Below the pieces are notes generated by a model, which was not told the DNA's origin, did not search any database, and saw nothing but the letters and a program-made list of their open reading frames with translations. A stretch of 64,000 nt of DNA, taken from assembly GCA_012295275.1 (NCBI GenBank), contig CM022677.1, forward strand, positions 23,342,253 to 23,406,252. The letters are read 5' to 3'. Every line of letters starts with the position of its first letter. Within the stretch, counting starts at the first letter, position 1. The stretch comes from Chrysomallon squamiferum (taxonomy: Eukaryota; Mollusca; Gastropoda; Neomphalida; Peltospiridae). Below, piece by piece: positions 48,501 through 60,964 of this stretch. The position numbers and the translations under genes are program-made.

Positions 48501-49442
48501 TGCACTTTATTTTACTGACTGGTTTCATAAAACGATATGTTCATTGGTAGAAACCTTCCTTAAAGAGTACTAATTATGAAACACATTTCACTATAGCATG
48601 CACATTTGTTTCACATTTATAATTGTTTATAAAAAAATCTATTCGCAATAAATTATATCAAAATTTTTCCCTCACTGAAAGCTTAAAATGTAACCAAATA
48701 AGTGATGATCATAGACAGAGGCACCAAATCTAGTAGTAATATGACGTAAATACTGGTAACTAAAATGTAATGTTACACAAATACAATTGATCTAATAATG
48801 GTAATCTTAAATAGTTTCCAATAGTAACAAAATGCATGATCTAAACTAGAAAATTAACAACAAATGATAGATGAACATAAAAATAAGAAATTACTCTGAA
48901 ATGAAAAAGTACTCCTATTTCTATGACTTGTAACATTTAGAAAACAACTTTTGAAACATAAATTAATGGATATCGTTTTTAAATTATAGTTATGCAGAAA
49001 CAAGACAACCCAAATATATTAAAAATAATAATAATAAATTGTAAAACGTTTCTTCTTGCAAAAATATAATATTTTAATATTTTGTTTACGAGTTTTCAAA
49101 AAAGATAAGGAAGCTGATAAGACTAGAATCATTATGCATTTTTCAAAACAAAATTTACAATTATAATGTATCTAAATATAAAATAACTAAATAACTGAAA
49201 CGAAATGAAATAAAATATAAATAAAATAAAATAGAATAAAAAAAAAAAAAATAGAAAGTATTATATAACCACAAAACGACAACAACAATAATAGTAATAT
49301 CACATTAAAAAAATACAAAAGTTCAGTGACAGTGCAAATTTGCTGTTATACACACACGCACGCGTACAAAATATTACAAATATATATAACACAAAAATAT
49401 AGTTTAACACAAAATTAATACAGTTACACTCTTTACATTTAC

Positions 49443-49544
49443 CACATTCTTCATCAGTATTACAACACAAGAAAGTTCCTTGTAGATTAAAATACTGCTG
49501 ATCTTCTGGGCAGTTATGTGTTCCAACAAAACATTCATCAATGT
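49443..49544 (-). CDS. Isolated EGF-like exon, opposite strand to gene C
   Basis: A 34-codon phase 1-1 exon with good acceptor (GTTTTCAG) and donor (GTAAAT). It differs from the unit B copy by several residues, including the third cysteine changed to Tyr (QQYFN), which would break one disulphide. As in unit B, no partner exons were recognised on this strand. Confidence 0.5.
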
Positions 49545-50015
49545 CTGAAAACATCAAATTAACTTTTAAAAATATTTGTTTAAAACAGTACCCACTAGAA
49601 TTACCAGCAAGTAAATCAAGATTTTTACTTAAAGAGAAATAATTATCTTTCTAAGGCTAGATTTAGAAATAATTGGATAAATAAAAATGTGAGCATTCTA
49701 CAATACAAGATTTACAAATATTTAGATAAGTAAGAAAGAAACTAGCCTTTTTCTACTACACTTTAATGTAGAAACTGAGATCTCTCTAAATGAAATTCAA
49801 ACTTTATTAAAATGTAATAGGGTATTGTTATTATTATTATTATTATCATTATTATTATTTTGTTTTAAATATTGTTTATATACTAATCTTTACTATTCAA
49901 AAACAAATCATAGAATAGATTTAAAAATATTTAATATTTTTCTCTATGTTATGTGAATATATAGGGATGTAAGAATAATATACTTTTCGTAATTTTTTTT
50001 TATGATATTTAAATA

Positions 50016-50046
<31 letters not shown>

Positions 50047-51790
50047 ATACATGTGTGTGTGTGTGTGTGTGTGTGTTTATTAAGGTAACTTAAAATAGCA
50101 TTGAACAATGAAAATAAGAAACTTATTGTTTGCATACATAACAGTATATGTTTTAAAGAAAGAAAGAGAAAAATAAATGTTTAATAAAAAATTTTATACG
50201 GCGGGTTCACGGGCCTTTAATTATTTTTTTCAGTTTTCTGTCGTAAATTATAATGAATGTGTCAAGTCAATGATTGAAATAACATGTGCCCTATTTGCTT
50301 TTTACATGTAAATACCATCTCTAATACACTGAAAATGGAAATAAATATCTGAGAACTGTCCACATTATGGTACTTAATGAGAATAGTCATCTTCATATTC
50401 ACGCGCGAATGTCTCTGAAAATTATTTATTTTATTTTATTTTATTCTTTTTTTTTTTAAAGTTTTTGGCTGGCGACGTCGTAATAATATCTGAAAAAACC
50501 CCAAAACAAATAAATGTAGTCCGAACGGGTACGAGATGGTATGACGTCAAAGTCATAAAAAAAAAAAAAAAAAAAAAAAATAAATAAAAAAAATAAAAGT
50601 TTCGACCTTTGGAGGAATTTCTGCTCAATGATAGATATCTATGTATACGAGGCATTGTTTAAATGGCATATTTCCCCAAATTACTTTTAATAATACATGT
50701 AGTATTGCTTGGTTAATGAAGGAAGACTGTTTAAAAGTTTAAACGTTTATAAACACTGATCGGCGTTCCTACGCTGCCATTTTGGATTTGGATTCCGCGA
50801 GCTATTTTCTGAACTTTTGTGATATACACTGATAAAGGTAAGGATGGTTGTTCATATTTTTCATCTTAATCAAAAAACACGATGTCTAATAATAATAATA
50901 ATAAAAAAAACAAATAAATAAATAAATCATTGATAGTTTCATACACTTTTAAAACTTTTATTTTTTTTTTTATCTTAAAATTTAATCAAATTTTGTTTTT
51001 ACAATTCAAACTTAACTCATTAACTGGCTTACTAAAATGTTACAGAAAAACGAAAAATAATACAAAAAACAAATGAAAACAAAAAGTAAAACTAATTTTG
51101 TTTTTCTTATCTGTTAAAAATTAATCGGATTCAGGTAAATTTTAACTGTTTCAAATCCTTAAATAATAAATTTGTCATATATGATGCTTGATCAAAATAC
51201 AAACACACACAAAACATAGCACCGCCCCCAAACGTCATTAATTTGTAAGTATCAGTCAACAGGAAATATTATTTAAATTTAACTCTTCCACTGATAAAAT
51301 CAACAACAAAAAAAAAAGAAACAAAAGCATTAAGTACCTGCATCCAAAACTCTCGATTAAACGTACTTCTAAACGTTGATATTTACGACCATTTTACGGC
51401 CATTACTTAAGTTCTATTTTAAATTTCAAATAAAAATAAGGATGCACATTTCATAGTAACAGATCTGAATTCTTTCATTTGTCTTTTCACTTCTTTTAAA
51501 GAAAAAAAAGCACAAAACCCGCCCACAAAACATTACATCAAATACATTCAATTATCACATTCATTTTTTAAATTATATATATATGAATTTGATACATTTC
51601 ATCTCTACTTTATATTTATTGACAGATATTTAAATATTAAGGATTATGCTGTAAATTCAGGATAGTACCGGTTTCGAAGGGATTGAGGTAAGATTATCAC
51701 ATATCTACTTTGTTGCAGGTGCTTTTGGTACCCTTAGTTTGAACAACGGAAATACGGGTGGCTTATCAAAAGCAGTATTACGTAGAAAGT
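49545..51790. other. Upstream region of gene C
   Basis: It aligns with 19930-22630 of unit B. It includes (AAAT)n at 50020-50049, (GT)n at 50052-50075, poly-A at 50558-50580 and the broken counterpart (about 50600-50780) of the minus-strand candidate exon at 21018-21182. Confidence 0.6.
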
Positions 51791-51791
51791 G

Positions 51792-51799
51792 TATAAAAA
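51792..51799 (+). promoter_or_regulatory. Possible TATA box of gene C
   Basis: TATAAAAA lies in a block that matches 22450-22670 of unit B closely, 263 bases before the start codon. Confidence 0.3.
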
Positions 51800-52054
51800 A
51801 GATCACGTACTGGTAAAGATCGTGTATTTGTTAAATTTTAAAGCAGATTAGTTTACCTAAACTAATAATACCACTAAGAATAACTATTTGTAAATATTTA
51901 TTATTTACATTTATATTAATCATAATATTCACAGAAAAAGAAAAGAAAACAATAACAACAACAACAAGAAATAAATAATTTAAAAAGAAAAGAAATAGAA
52001 ATATTGTAATGTTGATATTTCATCATTCCATTATTTTGCAGACAAAGAAACCAT

Positions 52055-52109
52055 ATGAACTTTGTTACTATAATATGTTTTCTTATCTGTGGATTCCACA
52101 TCTTTAAAG
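52055..52109 (+). CDS. Gene C start exon: signal peptide
   Basis: ATG followed by MNFVTIICFLICGFHIFK, then GTAATT, exit phase 1. The hydrophobic core is uninterrupted, unlike gene B, which has Arg in place of Gly. A TTTTGCAG acceptor precedes it. Confidence 0.75.
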
Positions 52110-52529
52110 GTAATTTATGAACTGTTTTTACAGTTACTATTACATTTCATAATCTAGTACAGAATGAAAATAGAAGCCGATGTCACAATCACTGAATTTA
52201 ACATATTGTTTATGTTTTCATTTGTTATTTAAATCTCAAAGCAGCAACAACAACAGGAAGAACTGGAACAATAAAAGTAATATTGTATTTTATGTTATAT
52301 TAATACACTTTTAAGAGTAATAATAATTTTAAAATTAATTAAATAATATTGACATCTAATCCTTAAGTGGACATAATATTGCTTCTAGGTTGGTTCTTTT
52401 GACTATGACAAACATTTATTATTTTAATTATACCACCACAAGTACTAGTAATTACTATCTTCTAATCGGTTAGAAATATTTTCTTTGGCTTTATACTTAT
52501 TTGAATATAACAAGTGATTTTTTTATTAG

Positions 52530-52703
52530 TTGATTGCTCATGGACTGAGTGGGTGCTAGAATCAGAAACATGTAGTGTTACCTGTGGTAATGGCATTCAG
52601 AGAACTATCTACAGAAGAGGATGCTCCAGTCCTGGGTCAGAAGACTGTCAAGGAAATGAAACAAAAACAGTAACCTCTGCATGTGTTTACAGAAACTGTT
52701 CAC
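52530..52703 (+). CDS. Gene C TSP1 exon 1
   Basis: 58 codons, phase 1-1, TTATTAG to GTAATT. It has WTEW, CSVTCGNG and six cysteines, with only a few changes from gene B exon 23621. Confidence 0.85.
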
Positions 52704-52902
52704 GTAATTAAATTTGTTCTTATTTTGCTTCTTCCTCTTTAGTCTTGTTTTAGTTTTGCTTTTCAGTTAAGAGAGAGAGAGAAAGAAAGAAGAAAAACGA
52801 GTGTGTATATTTGCATACACACACACACACACACACAAAAAGTGTATAACCATTTTGATATATGTGTGTTTTACTGACACATTATATGAATGAACGTTGC
52901 AG

Positions 52903-52971
52903 TTTCTGGACGATGGAGTGCGTGGTTTAACTTTAGAGAAGGCTTATGTGATTCAACTTGTGTCAGAGCAA
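52903..52971 (+). CDS. Gene C half-length TSP1 exon
   Basis: After TTGCAG, 23 codons read SGRWSAW and CDSTC, then a GTATTT donor in phase 1. Only two cysteines are present, so it cannot form a full TSP1 fold. It may be a shrunken exon used as a linker, or dead. Confidence 0.4.
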
Positions 52972-53972
52972 GTATTTGTTACCTCCTCTGTGTGATTAGT
53001 TTCAGGTATAATTTCATTATTCTGTCTGTGATTATTGATACAGTTTATGTCTATTAAAAATGACTAAACCCAACTTCAAACAGAGATTCACAAAATTTAA
53101 AACTGTAGGTAGTTGGAGAAGTAATTGGGTAATACATTTGTCTGGATACATGATCATTACTCCAGTCTTGTAAACAGGGATATATTTGTTTATATGGAGG
53201 TGAAAACATTCATCCCTAAATCGATTTATCATTGATAATTCTATTATTCTCTATAGTACTGCTGTAGGCCTATGCATTCCCTCTCTTGTCTGAACCTAAA
53301 GTAAGTCCACTGATGTACACCAATGATTATGATGAGAAAGATTAACAACTGAAGCACTCAAGCTTCTAATGCTGTTAAGTATTCTCACCTTCTCAAACAA
53401 TAGGATAAACAATGCTTGATACAGTTATAAACAGTATGTTAAACTGGAAGAAACAAGATTAATCAGTACTCACAGTATTGTTTCATAATGTGCATATTTC
53501 CAAGCAAACTTGTGGTAATCTTCAGTTTCTTTGAAATTGTCCTATAAATTTGATAGTTGTGATCATTACCTTGAGTACCAGTCTACTTGAAGTTCCAGAT
53601 GGATAACAAAATATGCAAACTCTTTGGGCTTTCATCATGTTAAAAGTTTCTACTTCAGTAAGTTGGACATGATCCTTCAGAACCAAAAGGGAAGCAGTTC
53701 AGTGGTGTCCTATCATTAAGTTCTCAAAACACAACGATTTAGAGGAAACGAGATCAAAGTACTTTTAAATTAGAAGGAAATGCTATATCTATTGCACGAT
53801 CAGCATAAGTTACCTGATAGTCATAACTCCACGGTGTGGTAAAAAATAATCTTGTTGTAAACTGGCATGGCGTCTTTATTCTAACAGCATCTGAAACCCA
53901 GTTTTCTGTGTAACTTTAAAGTTCTGGCATGCTTGTTATACGATCATGCAAGATTACCATTGATAAATATAT

Positions 53973-54520
53973 AAAGTGGTGCCTTGACTTACGACTGCCC
54001 CAAATTACGAGTCTTTCGAGTTACGAGCAGTCGCCCGGTCTAATTTTTGCTTTGAGTAGCCAGACAAAATATGAGGTAAGAGGGAGCTTCAGATACGCAG
54101 CCGCTGGTTGTCGAAACGAACAACAAAACTTCCGGCCAGCATCCCGAATCTCACTCGTTTACTTCATGTGGTCATCTCGCCGCGAAAGCGTCTCTGATGT
54201 TTGTGCTAGCGTGCAGTATTTTGCCAAATTTCTTTTTCTCTGGCCATGGATCCTAAGAAAGTGAATGCAAAGGAAAGTGCTGAGACCAAGAAGCGGATGA
54301 CCTCCACTGAATTAAAGCTTGAATTCACAGAAAAACATGAGCGAGGTGTGCGTGTAGTCGACTTGGCTAGGCAGCACGAGCGCAGTACTTCTACGATATG
54401 TACCATACTGAAGCTGAAGGAGTCGATAAAGGCTGTAACTCCAGCCAAAAGCTTAAAATAATTGTTCTGATCTCCAAGATAAATACATTTTACAAAACCA
54501 ATTTATTTCTTTACATTCTT
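53973..54520 (+). mobile_element. Tigger/pogo-type transposon fragment
   Basis: It starts near AGTGGTGCC with several copies of TTACGA-like sequence, as Tigger ends do, and carries the start of a transposase. The catalytic part and the right end are missing. The 3' boundary is approximate. Confidence 0.65.
54246..54461 (+). pseudogene. Transposase N-terminal fragment (pogo/Tigger, CENP-B-like helix-turn-helix)
   Basis: A 71-codon frame from MDPKKVNAK contains 'EKHERGVRVVDLARQHERS' and 'STICTILK', the N-terminal DNA-binding helix-turn-helix of Tigger/jerky/CENP-B proteins. It stops after AKSLK, far short of the usual length of several hundred residues; the DDE catalytic domain is absent. Base composition is more GC-rich than the host introns. 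Confidence 0.75.
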
Positions 54521-54620
54521 TAGTACTTATAATTTAATTAAGATATTATGATGTTGTTTGAAGATATCAGTAATAAAAATGATCATATGATTAACTACTG
54601 TGTTACTTTTAATCAATTAG

Positions 54621-54791
54621 ATGGAGGTTGGAGTTCCTGGACCAGAGATGAAAAAACATGTTCAGTGACATGTGGGCCTGGTACACGTATTGTTGTAAAA
54701 ACAAGGCAGTGTAATAACACAGGAGGAAGAGACTGTGTAGGCAGTACAACACAAAATATTACAGAGTCATGTGAGACAGTTGCATGTCCTA
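54621..54791 (+). CDS. Gene C TSP1 exon (type 1)
   Basis: 57 codons, phase 1-1, CAATTAG to GTAAGA. It has WSSW, CSVTCG, CNNTGGRDC and six cysteines. Counterpart of 25480-25650. Confidence 0.85.
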
Positions 54792-55073
54792 GTAAGAAAG
54801 TAACTTTAATAAATTTTAGTTATTTCTGCATTGAATCATTTTATTAACAGTACTTATTGTTATGTTTTATTTCAGTAATTACACACACGCACTCTATTGA
54901 CTGACACTAACTCTAGATCGCATATACATTTAAAAAAAGTAATTTTATATTACGAATGTCAGCATAGTGAAGTAAGGATTTCTTAGTATGAGAAAATGTA
55001 TGGCTCTACTTAGATTACTGCAGAGATAATAAAAATGATTTTTTGATTAATTATTATCCAACATTAAATTAAG

Positions 55074-55265
55074 TTGATGGAGGTTGGAGCTCTTGGATAC
55101 ATAGTGAGAGTCAGTGTTCAGTGACTTGTGGTCTTGGCTATAAAAGAATGGTAATGGTCAAGAAATGTAATAACCCACCACCACAAAATGGAGGAAAACG
55201 TTGTCCACCAACAGGAGGAGTCTATGCTGGATGGCATATCCAATGCAGGGAAGGGCCATGTCCTA
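55074..55265 (+). CDS. Gene C TSP1 exon (type 2)
   Basis: 64 codons, phase 1-1, ATTAAG to GTAAGG. It has WSSW, CSVTCG, KKCNNPPPQNGG and six cysteines. Confidence 0.85.
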
Positions 55266-55574
55266 GTAAGGAATAAATACATTTGTAAACATTTGTGATG
55301 TTGTTGTCTCTGCTTTGGTGATGAATATCTAAATTACTGTCTTAGATTGTCTATATCGATTAGCTGGACCTTCAAAACAAAGTATGTTTTATATATATAT
55401 ATAAAAGTAATTTAATTGTTACACAATATTTGACTTAAGTATAATAACAAACATTGTTGGATAATACTGTATTAAACATAACACTCTTATGGAAAGAGAT
55501 AATAAAAAGAAATATATAATGATAAAATAAACGAATGAAAAAAACACACAATTATTATCTTGCATTTAATCAAG

Positions 55575-55748
55575 TTGATGGAGGTTGGAATTCCTGGACC
55601 AGAGATGAGGGACCATGTCCAGTGACATGTGGACGTGGTACACGTATTGTTGTAAAAACTAGGCAGTGTAATAACACAGAAGGAAGAAACTGTGAAGGCA
55701 GTACAACACAAAATACTACAGAGTCATGTCAGACTGTTCCATGTGCTA
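55575..55748 (+). CDS. Gene C TSP1 exon (type 1)
   Basis: 58 codons, phase 1-1, ATCAAG to GTAAGA. It has WNSW, CPVTCGRG and six cysteines. The acceptor lost in gene B exons 26260 and 27043 is intact here. Confidence 0.85.
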
Positions 55749-56030
55749 GTAAGAAAGTAAATTTAATAAATGTTAGTTGTGTCTGCATTTAATAATTTTA
55801 TTAACAGTACTTAATGTTATGTTTTATTTCAGTAATTAGACACACGCACACTACTCACTGACTCTAACTCTAGATCGTATATTCATTTAAAAAAAGTAAT
55901 TTTATATTATGAAAGTCAGCATAGAGAAGTAAGGATTTCTTAGTATGAGAAAATGTATGGCTCTACTTAGATTACTGCAGAGATAACGAAAATGACTTTT
56001 TGATTAATTATTATCCAACATTAAATTAAG

Positions 56031-56225
56031 TTGATGGAGGATGGAGTGCTTGGAGAGCAACTACGAGTCAATGTTCAAGGACGTGTGGTCTTGGTATTGC
56101 AATCATGCACATCGTCAGGAACTGTAATAACCCACAACCACAAAATGGAGGAAGACCTTGTCGACCAACAGGAGGAGGGACCCTTGTTTCAGGTTATATC
56201 CGTTGCAGAGAACGGCCATGTCCTA
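56031..56225 (+). CDS. Gene C TSP1 exon (type 2)
   Basis: 65 codons, phase 1-1, TTAAG to GTAAGA. It has WSAW, CSRTCG, RNCNNPQPQNGG and six cysteines, with more residue changes than other type 2 exons. Confidence 0.85.
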
Positions 56226-56353
56226 GTAAGAAATAAATACATTTGTAAACATTTGTGATGTTTTTGTCTCTGGTTTGGTGATGAATATAGTGCTGTATCT
56301 AAATTACTGTTTTAGATTGTCTATATTGATTAGTCGTACATTCAAAACAAAGT

Positions 56354-56360
<7 letters not shown>

Positions 56361-56421
<61 letters not shown>
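56361..56421. repeat. (AT)n microsatellite
   Basis: About 30 AT steps between paired exons; able to form a cruciform. Confidence 0.95.
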
Positions 56422-56426
<5 letters not shown>

Positions 56427-56606
56427 AGTAATATAATTACACAATATTTGACTTAAGGATAGAAACAAATTTTTGGGATAATACTGTATTAAACATATCT
56501 TATGGAAAGAGATAATAAAAATAAATATATAATAGTAATGATTAAATAAACGAATGAAAACGACAAAAAAAAAAAAAAAAAAATTATTGTCTTGCATTTA
56601 ATCAAG

Positions 56607-56780
56607 TTGATGGAGGCTGGAGTTCCTGGATCAGAGATGAGGGACCATGTCCAGTGACATGTGGACGTGGTACACGTATTATTGTAAAAACTAGGCAGTG
56701 TAATAACACAGGAGGAAGAAAGTGTGAAGGCAGTACAACACAAAATACTACAGAGTCATGTGAGACAGTTGCATGTCCTA
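56607..56780 (+). CDS. Gene C TSP1 exon (type 1)
   Basis: 58 codons, phase 1-1, ATCAAG to GTAAGA. It has WSSW, CPVTCGRG and six cysteines. Near relative of 55575-55748. Confidence 0.85.
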
Positions 56781-57063
56781 GTAAGAAAGTAAATTTAATA
56801 AATGTTAGTTGTGTCTGCATTGAATAATTTTATTAACAGTACTTAATGTTATGTTTTATTTCAGTAATTACGCACACGCACTCTACTCACTGACTCTATC
56901 TCTAGATCGCATATTCACTTAAAAAAAGTAATTTTATATTATGATAGTCAGCATTTGTGAAGTAAGGATTTCTTAGTATGAGAAAATGTATGGCTCTACT
57001 TAGATTACTGCAGAGATAATGAAAATAATTTTTTGATTAATTATTATCCAACATTGAATTAAG

Positions 57064-57258
57064 TTGATGGAGGATGGAGTGCTTGGATACGAATTGACGG
57101 TCAGTGTTCAGTGACTTGTGGTGTTGGTAATAAAAGCGTGCAATTCGTGAAGAAATGTAACAACCCAGCGCCACAACATGGAGGAAAACCTTGTCCACCA
57201 AGAGCAGAGAGAAACCGTTCTTCATTGGATATCCCATGCAGAGAAGGTCCATGTCCTA
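57064..57258 (+). CDS. Gene C TSP1 exon (type 2)
   Basis: 65 codons, phase 1-1, TTAAG to GTAAGA. It has WSAW, CSVTCG, KKCNNPAPQHGG and six cysteines. The loop before the fifth cysteine (RAERNRSSLD) is unlike the other type 2 exons. Confidence 0.85.
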
Positions 57259-57418
57259 GTAAGAAATAAATACATTTGTAAACATTTGTGATGTTGTTGT
57301 CTCTGCTTTGGTGATGAATATAGTGCTGTATCTAAATTACTGTTTTAGATTGTCTATATTGATTGGTCGTACATTCAAAACAAAATATGAAATATATATA
57401 TATATATATTTCATGTGG

Positions 57419-57419
<1 letters not shown>

Positions 57420-57506
<87 letters not shown>
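57420..57506. repeat. (GT)n(GA)n microsatellite
   Basis: A few GT steps followed by about 37 GA steps. Confidence 0.95.
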
Positions 57507-57509
<3 letters not shown>

Positions 57510-57677
57510 AAAAGTAATATAATTGTTACACTTAAGGATAGAAACAAAAATTGTTTGATAATTCTGTATTAATCATAACAGTCTTATGGGAAGAGATAAT
57601 AAAAAAATATATATAATAGTAATGATTAAATAAACGAATGAAAAAACAAAACGATTACTGTCTTGCTTTTAATTAAG

Positions 57678-57812
57678 TTGATGGAGGTTGGAGTTCCTGG
57701 ACCAGAAACGAGGGACCAAGTTCAGTGACATGTGGGCTTGGTATACGACAGATAACATAACAATCAACCACCAGAAATAGGAGGAGAAGACTGTGTTGTC
57801 ACTGACATTTAA
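57678..57812 (+). pseudogene. Gene C TSP1 exon, destroyed
   Basis: Acceptor TTAAG and WSSW are kept, but the first cysteine of CSVTCG is Ser, TAA follows GIRQIT, and the middle and 3' end with its donor are deleted. Counterpart of the intact gene B exon 27930. Confidence 0.8.
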
Positions 57813-57893
57813 TAGCTTTTGACATTAAGATATCTCCAGGTGTTTGTAAACATTAATTTATACACTTACTAATAATTAAACTGATTTATGCAG

Positions 57894-58088
57894 TTAATGG
57901 AGGCTGGGGTACTTGGAAGATAACCTATACACCTTGTATGTTGACGTGTGGACGTCCAAGAAGTGTATACAGCATCAACGTCAGAGTACGACAGTGCACT
58001 AGACCACCACCGCAGTATGGAGGGGATGTGTGTGATGGTTATGCCTCTCGAACAAGAATGTATTTCTGTGATGTTCCTCTCTGCCCTG
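57894..58088 (+). CDS. Gene C TSP1 exon
   Basis: 65 codons, phase 1-1, ATGCAG to GTAATT. It has WGTW, CMLTCG, RPPPQYGG and six cysteines. It is the intact partner of the frameshifted gene B exon 31290. Confidence 0.85.
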
Positions 58089-58454
58089 GTAATTATACTC
58101 TTTTTGTTATCAATTTATTTATTTACTGCATGTGTGCTAGTTTATAATCTGAGAAGGAATGGTATCAAGACTGATAGTAATTCTGATTAATGATAGTATT
58201 TACTATTCTGCTAAATGTAGGAGTAAAAATATTTGCTAAGTTCTCATTTTATGTGGTCTTATTATCAGTTGAAAATTGCTATCTAAACACGTTTGTTCAA
58301 AGGAACATGCAATGTATACCATAATAAAGAACAACATTATTTTTGAATAATCGTGCAATTTCACCCGCTCACACAGCTGTGGCGTAACTTCGGTACGTTT
58401 CGGAAAATAGACATAGATTCGTTTCTACATTATCGAAGTTCCCCATTCCAACAA

Positions 58455-58690
58455 AAAGGCTTAAAATTATTCTCATCTGAAGGTGCAGGATTTCCCTTCA
58501 AACCTATGTTTTTGTTTTTTAAAATTGAGCAAAATTACGGAACCTTAGAAAACAACTGTAAATAATCTTTGTTGTTTGCAAACAAATCCCTTAAAATTAT
58601 TCTCATCTGAAAGTGCAGTATTTCCCTTGAAACCTATGTTTTTCTTTTTTAAAACTGAGCAAACTTACTGAATCTTAGAAAACAAGATTT
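58455..58690. repeat. Intronic direct repeat, two copies of about 130 bp
   Basis: A segment starting 'CTTAAAATTATTCTCATCTG' occurs at about 58460 and again at about 58590. Unit B has it once (near 31853). Confidence 0.8.
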
Positions 58691-59599
58691 TTCTCTAACT
58701 GAAAATAATCTGTGTTTTTTTGTCAAAAAATCCCTAACCAAATATAATTTGAGAAAAGAGGAATTTCTGCGCTTTCTAATGAACACGGAATTTATTCTCA
58801 TTGTTAAAACACGGTCACTCGTTGTCCAGAAAAGAACTTCGACATCGATCTACGGGCTAGAGGACAAGTCTAAAATGACTTGTGCGGACATTAGCAGATA
58901 ATCACGATATAAATTTTCAGTTGTGTTTTGATCTTGTACTATTCAGTTACGTTTTGTTGCTATACGTCCAAATATATTTCTTGACTTTCTTTTTATAACT
59001 TGGATCGTTTGAATTAAAATAAAATTATATGTTTTCATAACTAACACTGAAAGTTAAGCAAAAAGCAAGACTATAGGCTCAGTTTAATTACTGACCGAAG
59101 CTAACTTCCTTGACCAACCTTGTGGCGAGTTCGGTGGAAATTCCACAAGTTCAGAAGCTAAACTATTCAAAAATATTTTAAAATTTAAAGGATATTTTTT
59201 TATTCCTAAACAAAATAAAACACAAGTGTGTAAGAGAGTCATTGTTTATATGACAATGATTTCATCAGCAAAAAGCGGATGAAACTTATGAATTTGGGGT
59301 ATTGTTTTCGCTGTCATGTTTTTCAAATGCGAACGACAAATTCTCTGAATCAGTCACGAAAAAACAAACAACACACAATTTAAGAGCAAATCTTCATTAT
59401 TATTTCTATGCAGTTCAAAATGTTACAGGTTTCTTGTAAGCCGAGACAAAGAGGTTAAAATAACCGATTTTTCACCTTTTTACAATTATTGGCTGAAACG
59501 TAGCTGAAATCAAAGCTGCTTTCAGTCTCAGACCACACACACAATAAAATATAAAATATAAAACATAATATATTAACTAACTTAATACACAACAACACC

Positions 59600-59632
59600 A
59601 ACAATACCACCACCACCACCACCACCACCACC

Positions 59633-59663
<31 letters not shown>

Positions 59664-59674
59664 CCAACAACAAC

Positions 59675-59716
<42 letters not shown>
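59600..59716. repeat. (ACC)n(AAC)n(AAT)n compound microsatellite
   Basis: Same place and order as 33195-33321 in unit B, with a longer ACC part. Confidence 0.95.
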
Positions 59717-59719
<3 letters not shown>

Positions 59720-59784
59720 GTTAAATTGAAAGCAAAAGATGCCGTGTATAACAGAACATTAGACTTAGTAATTATCGTTTTAAG

Positions 59785-59973
59785 TCGATGGTGGATGGGC
59801 ATCTTGGGAAACTGTTCAAAGGACATGTACACTTTCGTGTGGAAATGGTAGAGAACACACTATTTATAAAAGGGAATGTACAAATCCAGAACCACAACAC
59901 GGAGGAAACGATTGTGTAGGACAAGCATCGAAGACTAGTGTCTCTGGTACCTGCAGGAAAAGATATTGTCCAG
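59785..59973 (+). CDS. Gene C TSP1 exon (WASW type)
   Basis: 63 codons, phase 1-1, TTTAAG to GTAAAG. It has WASW, CTLSCGNG, NPEPQHGG and six cysteines. Intact where both gene B copies (33390, 36998) have lost a splice site. Confidence 0.85.
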
Positions 59974-60594
59974 GTAAAGAAATCGCGCTGTTTACCTTGT
60001 CATTAAAATCACTGTTAATTAATTAATTTTGAGAGACATTTATGTACGGAAGGGAAATATATTTCATATTTTAAAGAAATGTTTAATTGGTGCCTGTGGC
60101 TTTTTGATTAAAACAGAAGTTTGTTGGACATGTGGAAAAGGTTGTGGCAAACAAATGATTGTCAAATAGTGTAACACGTCAAGTAAGATCATTATCTCAT
60201 GATGAAGATAGTCACGTAGCTGTAAGATGTGATACAAATTAATTGTGGTAGAACACTTACAAAAGGCTAGATTGTTCTTGTATCATACTGGATATAAATA
60301 AATGAGTTCAGCATGACTTAATTCCATAAGGAAATAATTCTTTTCATTGACGACTTCACCATCATCATTGAACCAGCCTCTTCTCAAAGGGTACTGCATC
60401 CATCCTTGTTGATTATTTAATTGCAAGTACTTTGTGCACTTTCAAGATCGGAAACTGAATAGTAATAGTTTTTTCTTCAAAATATCTTTTGATTAATTCA
60501 CTTTTATACAATTTAAGCCAACTAATTGTAAGACATAAAGGAAAAAGCATTACATCGAAGGAAGTTCAGAGTACTGTGTCATTACATTTTTCAG

Positions 60595-60783
60595 TTAACG
60601 GTGGATGGACATCTTGGGAAATATCTGGGTCTGAATGTAGCGTTACCTGTGGGCAGGGTAATCAGCAGACGGTTTATAGTAGGCAGTGCACGAATCCACA
60701 ACCACAGCATGGTGGAGATGATTGTGCAGGGGAATCTACAAAGCAGGATGTTTCAGGTGACTGTCGGAAACAACACTGTCCAG
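60595..60783 (+). CDS. Gene C TSP1 exon (WTSW type)
   Basis: 63 codons, phase 1-1, TTTTCAG to GTAATT. It has WTSW, CSVTCGQG and six cysteines, with three base differences from 33756 and 38096, all in the last 25 bases. Confidence 0.85.
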
Positions 60784-60964
60784 GTAATTAACTTGTGATT
60801 AGATTCATTTCTTAATTAAACATATGTTGATGTTTTTCTGATAGAATTTATATATATATATATTTTAATCCAGTGATACTATTAACATTTTGTTTCAGTT
60901 TATTAGGCAGGAAGTGATGAATTTTTATAAATTTCATTTTTAGTATGTTTATCTTAGTTTTTAG

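Noticed and set aside
57308-57517. RE-rich open frame, with an LS-rich one on the other strand
   Set aside because: Translation of the (GA)n tract; the same applies to 35576-35797.
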